A stretch of DNA of 64,000 bases, from assembly GCA_963755705.1 (NCBI GenBank), contig CAVWKW010000002.1:558001-622000 (forward strand), given 5' to 3'. Shown piece after piece: positions 59,726-64,000 of this stretch. Numbering within the stretch: the stretch's first letter is position 1; every line of letters starts with the position of its first letter. The position numbers and the translations under genes are program-made. Under the pieces are notes generated by a model that did no database searches, was not told the origin of the DNA, and worked only from the letters and a program-made list of their open reading frames with translations. The stretch is from JBARDN01 sp963755705 (GTDB lineage: Bacteria > Desulfobacterota > Binatia > Binatales > Binataceae).

Positions 59726-61156
59726 TCACACTCCTGCGAGTTTGCGGGCGTAAGCGGCTACGGTCTTGAAATCGTACTCGCGGTAGGCTTGGAGCTTCTC
59801 GGCTTCGAAGCCGCCTTCGGCGTGCACCGCCAGCACTTCCTGGTAGCCGCCGAAATCCGACGAGGTCAGGTCGCTTATCAGGTTGAGCAGCCGCAGCCGC
59901 TTCTCCGCGTCGAAGCCTTTCGCGCCGCCCATGTACTTGAGCACGTATTCGCGCGTGGCTTCGCTCTTCAGATCTTCCTCGGCGGGGGCGGTCACGAGCA
60001 ATCCGCCCGCCAGGTCCTGCACGATCTGCACCGCCTGATGGTAGTTGTGCGCGAAGTGGTACTTGGCGACGTTGGTCAAGAGCGTGTTCGGCACGGCGAT
60101 ACCCTCTTCGATCGTGCAGGTGCGGGCGGCGTGCTCGATAAGTCCGCGCACCGTCGTGTGATACGCCGCCAGATGCGTCAGCTTGTCGCGCACATGTCCG
60201 GCACGCGAGATTCCATTGGCCTCGGCGATCGCGAACGCCGCACCTGCCATCAACTCGAGCAACGGCAGCTTGTACGACACCGCGGTGAAACGATGAAAGC
60301 GCACGAAGGTCAGCGCCAGCAGCCCCGCGAAGTCAATCTCTCCGTTTAAGAACACGCGCTCTTTGGGCACGAAAACGTCGTCGAACACGGTCAGCGTTTC
60401 CATCATCTTGTGCCGCGCGCTGATCGGATGCTCGAACGCGTTTTTCTTCGAGCTGCCGTGCGGACTCGCGATCATCTTGAGCCCCGGCGTATTCATCGGC
60501 ACCGCGAACGCGACCGCGTAGGCCTTGTCCTCTGCGCGCATCGCGCGCGTCGGCAGAACGATCACCTCGTTGGTGTTGGTCGAGACCGAGGTGTGAACCT
60601 TAGCGCCTCGCACCACGATACCGTCGGGCCGCTCCTCGACGACGCGGACGTAATGGTCAGGATGCTCCTGCTGCGTCGGGGACAGCGAGCGGTCGCCTTT
60701 CGTGTCGGTCTGCGCGACCGCGACCGCAAGATCGTTGTCGCGGCAATGCCGATAGAACTTCTGGATCCGTTCGCGATATTCCGGATGCCCGCCGGCCGCC
60801 ATCTTTGCGCCGAGGATCTGCAGCGCGAGCAGCGCGTCGGTGCCGATCTCCTTGATCAACACCACCAGGGTCGCGCCCTCGCGCGTCGATGCGGCAATCA
60901 AGTTGCTGCGCTTCAGCAGATCGTCGCCGGTCTTCGGGACGTGGTAGTAGCGGCTGTATTCGTCGCCGTCTTCCTTGATCACCGCGAGCTCGCGATACTT
61001 CGCGTCGTCGGCCATCTTGTAGTCGAGCGCCGCGTGCTCGACCGCGATCCCGATCACGGGATGCGTTGTGACGTCGGGCACTTTCTCGCCGCGAAAATAG
61101 ACCGCGCGTCCGTCGCGCAGCGAAGCCTTGTATTGTTCAGCCGTCCGTAATCCCAT
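59726..61156 (-). CDS. HpaB/4-hydroxybutyryl-CoA dehydratase-family flavoprotein
   Basis: The ATG at 61156 gives 476 residues, MGLRTAEQYKASLRDGRAVY. The family pattern is clear: VAQTDTKGDRSLSPTQQ, the FAD-pocket VVRGAKVHTSVSTNTNEVIV and RFHRFTAVSYKLPLLELMAG. In 4-hydroxybutyryl-CoA dehydratases four ligands hold a [4Fe-4S] cluster: Cys, Cys, His and Cys. The His (FHRF) is kept here, but GATLVVLIKEIG and TAVSYK lack the cysteines. So dehydratase activity is unlikely; a flavin monooxygenase is the better guess. No flavin reductase (HpaC) is adjacent. Confidence 0.82.
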   Translation of the reverse strand: MGLRTAEQYKASLRDGRAVYFRGEKVPDVTTHPVIGIAVEHAALDYKMADDAKYRELAVIKEDGDEYSRYYHVPKTGDDLLKRSNLIAASTREGATLVVLIKEIGTDALLALQILGAKMAAGGHPEYRERIQKFYRHCRDNDLAVAVAQTDTKGDRSLSPTQQEHPDHYVRVVEERPDGIVVRGAKVHTSVSTNTNEVIVLPTRAMRAEDKAYAVAFAVPMNTPGLKMIASPHGSSKKNAFEHPISARHKMMETLTVFDDVFVPKERVFLNGEIDFAGLLALTFVRFHRFTAVSYKLPLLELMAGAAFAIAEANGISRAGHVRDKLTHLAAYHTTVRGLIEHAARTCTIEEGIAVPNTLLTNVAKYHFAHNYHQAVQIVQDLAGGLLVTAPAEEDLKSEATREYVLKYMGGAKGFDAEKRLRLLNLISDLTSSDFGGYQEVLAVHAEGGFEAEKLQAYREYDFKTVAAYARKLAGV

Positions 61157-61311
61157 CGTGGTTAATCCTCTCGGGTAGTCGCCGCGCGCGCACAACTGAT
61201 ATTGCATATCGGCTCGACATCGGCGCAGGTGAATCGTCAATATAGAAGCCGCCCGCGCTGCATGTCTATCGCGAAAAAATGCCCGCGCGAGCAAATTCGA
61301 GGAAGCAGACG

Positions 61312-62088
61312 ATGAATGCAAATACGCTGTTTGATCTGACCGGCAAGACCGCGATCGTGACCGGCGGCAACGCCGGGATTGGACGCGCGATCGCCCTCGG
61401 GCTTGCGCGCGCCGGCGCCTCGGTCGCAATCGTGGCGCGCAACCAGGAACGCAACCGCGCTACGCTGGCGGAGCTTAAGGCGATCGGCCCGAAGGCGATC
61501 GCAATCGGCCTCGACATTTCCAAACGCGCAAAGCTCAAACCCGCCGTCGATCAAGTCGAACGCGACCTCGGCCCTATCGATATTCTCGTCAACAACGCCG
61601 GCTTTGCGGTGCTGAAGCCGTTGATGCAGCACTCCGAGGAAGATTGGGACTCGGTGCTCGAAACTAATCTGACCGCGGCGTTTATGCTCTCGCAAATCGT
61701 CGCGCGCTCGATGATCCCGCGGCGTGCCGGAAAGATCCTGAACGTCGCGAGTATCGGCGGGTTCAAGGGCACTCCGATCTATCCGTCGTACGGCGTGAGC
61801 AAGGGCGGGATGCTGCAGCTTACGCGATGCCTTGCGATCGAGCTGGCGCCGCACAATATCCAGGCCAATTCGCTCGCGCCCGGATGGACCACCACCGACA
61901 TGACCGACTGGATTCGCAACGATCCGAAATACGCGGCGGCAAAAAAGCAGATGATCGAGCGCACTCCCGCCGGCCGTTTCGCCGACCCCGATGAGATGGT
62001 GAGCGCCGCGCTATTCCTGGTTTCGCCGGCTTCGAGTTTTGTCACGGGAGCGGATCTGATCGTGGATGGCGGATTTTTTATCGCTTGA
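61312..62088 (+). CDS. Short-chain dehydrogenase (first of tandem pair)
   Basis: The ATG at 61312 (AGGAAG upstream) gives 258 residues. SDR motifs: TGGNAGIGRAIALGLARAGA, LVNNAGFAVLKP, catalytic Ser in NVASIGGFKG and YGVSKGGMLQ with the YxxxK. C-terminal GADLIVDGGFFIA. It is a paralogue of the next gene. Confidence 0.88.
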   Translation: MNANTLFDLTGKTAIVTGGNAGIGRAIALGLARAGASVAIVARNQERNRATLAELKAIGPKAIAIGLDISKRAKLKPAVDQVERDLGPIDILVNNAGFAVLKPLMQHSEEDWDSVLETNLTAAFMLSQIVARSMIPRRAGKILNVASIGGFKGTPIYPSYGVSKGGMLQLTRCLAIELAPHNIQANSLAPGWTTTDMTDWIRNDPKYAAAKKQMIERTPAGRFADPDEMVSAALFLVSPASSFVTGADLIVDGGFFIA

Positions 62089-62123
62089 GATTTTCGTAGA
62101 GCAGCGGGAGGCATCGAAAGAAA

Positions 62124-62888
62124 ATGGCAGCGCCGAAAATGTTCGATCTGGAGGGCCGCGTGGCCGTCGTTACTGGCGGTAACGGCGGAATCGGCCGCGG
62201 AATCGCGATGGGCCTGGCGCAGGCCGGCGCGGCGATCGCGGTCCTCGCACGCAACGAGGAAAAAAATAATGCGACCGTCGAGGCGCTCAGGAAGCTCGGC
62301 GTCCGGGCAGCCGCAATCAAGCTCGACGTTACCGATCGCGCCGCACTTGCGCCCGCGATGGCCGAGGCGGAAGGCGTGCTCGGACCGATCGATATCCTGG
62401 TGAACAACGCGGGTATCTCGATTCAGCGCAGCTCGCTCAAGCATGCGGCCGAGGATTGGGATCGCGTGCTCGAAACCAATCTTCACTCGTGCTTTTTCCT
62501 GTCTCAGATCGCGGCGCGCTCGATGACATCGCGCGGCGGCGGCAAGATCATCAATATCGCGAGCGAGTACGCGCGCTTCGGCGGCGGCGGCGTGGTCTCA
62601 TACGCGGCGGCCAAGGGCGGACTGGTGCAGTTGACGAAGACGATGGCGATAGAATTTGCGCCGCGCAATATCCAGGTCAACGCGATCGTTCCCGGATGGA
62701 TCAAAACCGACATGACCGTTCCTGCGCAGTCCGGACCGTTCTTTCAAGAGATTCTCACGCGCACGCCCGCGGGACGCTTCGGCGAGCCCGAAGAGATGGC
62801 GGGAACCGCGATCTACCTCGCCTCGCACGCCTCGGACTTCGTAACCGGCGCGATCGTATACGCGGACGGCGGCTTCGCGATCAGGTGA
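62124..62888 (+). CDS. Short-chain dehydrogenase (second of tandem pair)
   Basis: 254 residues: TGGNGGIGRGIAMGLAQAGA, LVNNAGISIQRS, IASEYARFGG and YAAAKGGLVQL. Shares order and most core residues with the gene 36 bp upstream, so a tandem duplication. The substrate is unknown for both. Confidence 0.88.
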   Translation: MAAPKMFDLEGRVAVVTGGNGGIGRGIAMGLAQAGAAIAVLARNEEKNNATVEALRKLGVRAAAIKLDVTDRAALAPAMAEAEGVLGPIDILVNNAGISIQRSSLKHAAEDWDRVLETNLHSCFFLSQIAARSMTSRGGGKIINIASEYARFGGGGVVSYAAAKGGLVQLTKTMAIEFAPRNIQVNAIVPGWIKTDMTVPAQSGPFFQEILTRTPAGRFGEPEEMAGTAIYLASHASDFVTGAIVYADGGFAIR

Positions 62889-62929
62889 TCACGCCTCAGC
62901 CTGATCTTCGCCCTCAACAGGGGCGCGGT

Positions 62930-62963
62930 AAAAAAAGGAGCCGGCGATTTTTTCGCCAGCCCC
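62930..62963 (-). terminator. Terminator of the diiron-protein gene
   Basis: Minus strand: GGGGCTGGCG-AAAAAAT-CGCCGGCTCC, a 10-bp stem with two G-U pairs, then TTTTTTT. It lies 30 bp past the stop at 62993. Confidence 0.85.
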
Positions 62964-62992
62964 TTCGATTAATCGCGGAAAGTGCGCGCGCG

Positions 62993-63991
62993 TTACGCGG
63001 CTGACGCCATCTCCATCACGCCGAGCTGCTTGTACCAGGACTCGGTGCGATCGTTGATCAGATCGAGCTGGCGCAGGCACGGGATGATCGTGTCAACGAA
63101 CAGGAACGAGTTGAACTGGCGATCGAGCTGGCTCTCGGCCTCGGCCCACGCCGGATTGCGATGCATCTCGTCCTCGATATCTTTCATCGAGATGCCGACC
63201 TCTTCGAACACCTGGCCGCCCGACAGGAAGCCGTCGCGCGGCACTCCATCTTCGACCTTGGTAACCATCAGGTCGCACGCGGTGAAGGAAAATTCCTCGA
63301 GCTCTTTCTTTTCCTTGCCGTGAAGCTTTCGGACCGCGTCACGCAACGCCAGCATCCCAAAGCCGACGTGGCGCGATTCGTCCTTCATGATGTACTCGAG
63401 CAGCTCCTTGAGCAGATCGTCCTTGGTCTCGCGCTGCATGAAGCGAAACGCCGCGATCGCCAAGCCCTCCGCCACGATCTGCATCCCCACGTACTTCGGC
63501 TCCCAGCGCTCGTTTTTCATGATCGCGGTCAGCAGCTTTTCCAGGGTCGGATCGATCGGATAGATGCGGTCGAGCTTGGTGATGTACTTGCGGAAGCCTT
63601 CGACGTGGCGGGCTTCATCGAAGACCTGCGCCGCCGCGTTCATCTTCGCGTCAAGGTCGGGCACCGCGTCTACGAGCTGTCCGCAGACCAGCAGCGCACC
63701 CTGCTCTCCGTGCAGGAATTGAGACAGGCGCCAGGCCGCAAATTTGCGGTTGAGCTGCAGCTTGTTGTCTTCGGAAAGCGAGCGATACAGATCGGTCTGA
63801 AACATCGGCATCATCGTCATGTCGAGAACTTCCTTCTCGATCGGCCGGTCCCAGTTGATCGTGGTCGAGACGTTCCACTGATCGCGCTTGGCGTTCTCGT
63901 ACAGGCGGTCCATCTGCGGGAACCGAACCTCGTAGTTCCAGTCAAACACGCTGTCGAGCGGGGTATGTACGTCAGTCCGATCGTGAGCCAT
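62993..63991 (-). CDS. Ferritin-like diiron protein
   Basis: 332 residues. A four-helix diiron site can be read: Glu96 (FLHGEQGALL), Glu126 and His129 (FDEARHVEGF), Glu175 (VAEGLAIAAF), Glu205 and His208 (MKDESRHVGFG). This is the ligand set of R2-like/acyl-ACP-desaturase-type oxidases. It may hydroxylate or desaturate an acyl or aromatic substrate. It is convergent with the SDR pair. Confidence 0.85.
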   Translation of the reverse strand: MAHDRTDVHTPLDSVFDWNYEVRFPQMDRLYENAKRDQWNVSTTINWDRPIEKEVLDMTMMPMFQTDLYRSLSEDNKLQLNRKFAAWRLSQFLHGEQGALLVCGQLVDAVPDLDAKMNAAAQVFDEARHVEGFRKYITKLDRIYPIDPTLEKLLTAIMKNERWEPKYVGMQIVAEGLAIAAFRFMQRETKDDLLKELLEYIMKDESRHVGFGMLALRDAVRKLHGKEKKELEEFSFTACDLMVTKVEDGVPRDGFLSGGQVFEEVGISMKDIEDEMHRNPAWAEAESQLDRQFNSFLFVDTIIPCLRQLDLINDRTESWYKQLGVMEMASAA

Positions 63992-64000
63992 AGAATTTCC

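Noticed and set aside
59726..61156. 4-hydroxybutyryl-CoA dehydratase
   Set aside because: Family fits, but the Cys ligands of the iron-sulfur cluster are absent.
1..64000. CRISPR array or cas genes
   Set aside because: No regularly spaced repeat and no Cas-like protein; the only tandem repeat is the 14-bp unit at 40712.

Overview
The window is GC-rich bacterial chromosome from a Gram-negative organism: it has a porin, lgt, a TlpA-type thioredoxin, an OpgC-type membrane acyltransferase and RND exporters, plus the housekeeping run thrS-infC-rpmI-rplT-pheS-pheT-ihfA-merR. Many catabolic and redox families (SDR, VOC, acyl-CoA dehydrogenase, HpaB-like flavoprotein, ferritin-like diiron protein, molybdenum hydroxylase) suggest a metabolically versatile soil or groundwater lineage such as Candidatus Binatota or a relative. 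That placement is inference; no marker was searched.

Layout. 1-5.1 kb is a gene graveyard holding two truncated RHS C-terminal modules (a direct repeat with different tips), the last ~30 codons of a MacB-type permease, the last ~85 codons of an RNase E/G gene, and small membrane proteins. 5.1-22.4 kb is ordinary chromosome: CPBP protease, ParB-like protein, YceI, an MMPL/RND exporter with a Ycf48-like lipoprotein, rlmI-moaC, trxB, enoyl-CoA hydratase, bioD, a CtpA-type protease, tlpA, lgt, and a dtd-DUF1285-trmL-VOC operon. 22.5-24.95 kb is a second accessory patch: palindromic repeats, a third RHS module with a nonsense codon, a small membrane protein with an apparent frameshift, a TrbL/VirB6 conjugation-gene remnant, and a fourth RHS fragment. 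24.98-30.1 kb carries a zinc-ribbon protein and a nucleoside/sugar ABC transporter packed against a CCA-adding-enzyme-type gene. 30.2-41.1 kb holds an SDR and a small membrane protein divergent across a long inverted repeat, an AI-2E-type permease, an ABM-domain membrane protein, an uncharacterised exported protein, an OprB porin and a two-gene molybdenum hydroxylase. 41.19-48.96 kb is tRNA-Val and the translation cluster. 49-54.9 kb has small exported proteins, a CinA-like protein, OpgC and an amidase. 54.97-56.84 kb is an apparently intact group II intron placed just after a terminator hairpin. 56.9-64 kb is a LysR/glutaryl-CoA dehydrogenase/VOC/HpaB-like/SDR/SDR/diiron catabolic block.

The strongest system-level signal is in the two accessory patches. 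All three long RHS C-terminal modules are headless and each is followed on the same strand by a small multi-pass membrane protein of its own. This looks like orphan toxin-tip and immunity cassettes. Palindromic repeats sit at two of the three 5' truncation points. The other lead observations are an HpaB/4-hydroxybutyryl-CoA-dehydratase-family protein lacking the iron-sulfur cysteines, an infC gene starting at ATT, and an intron whose ends can be read to the base.
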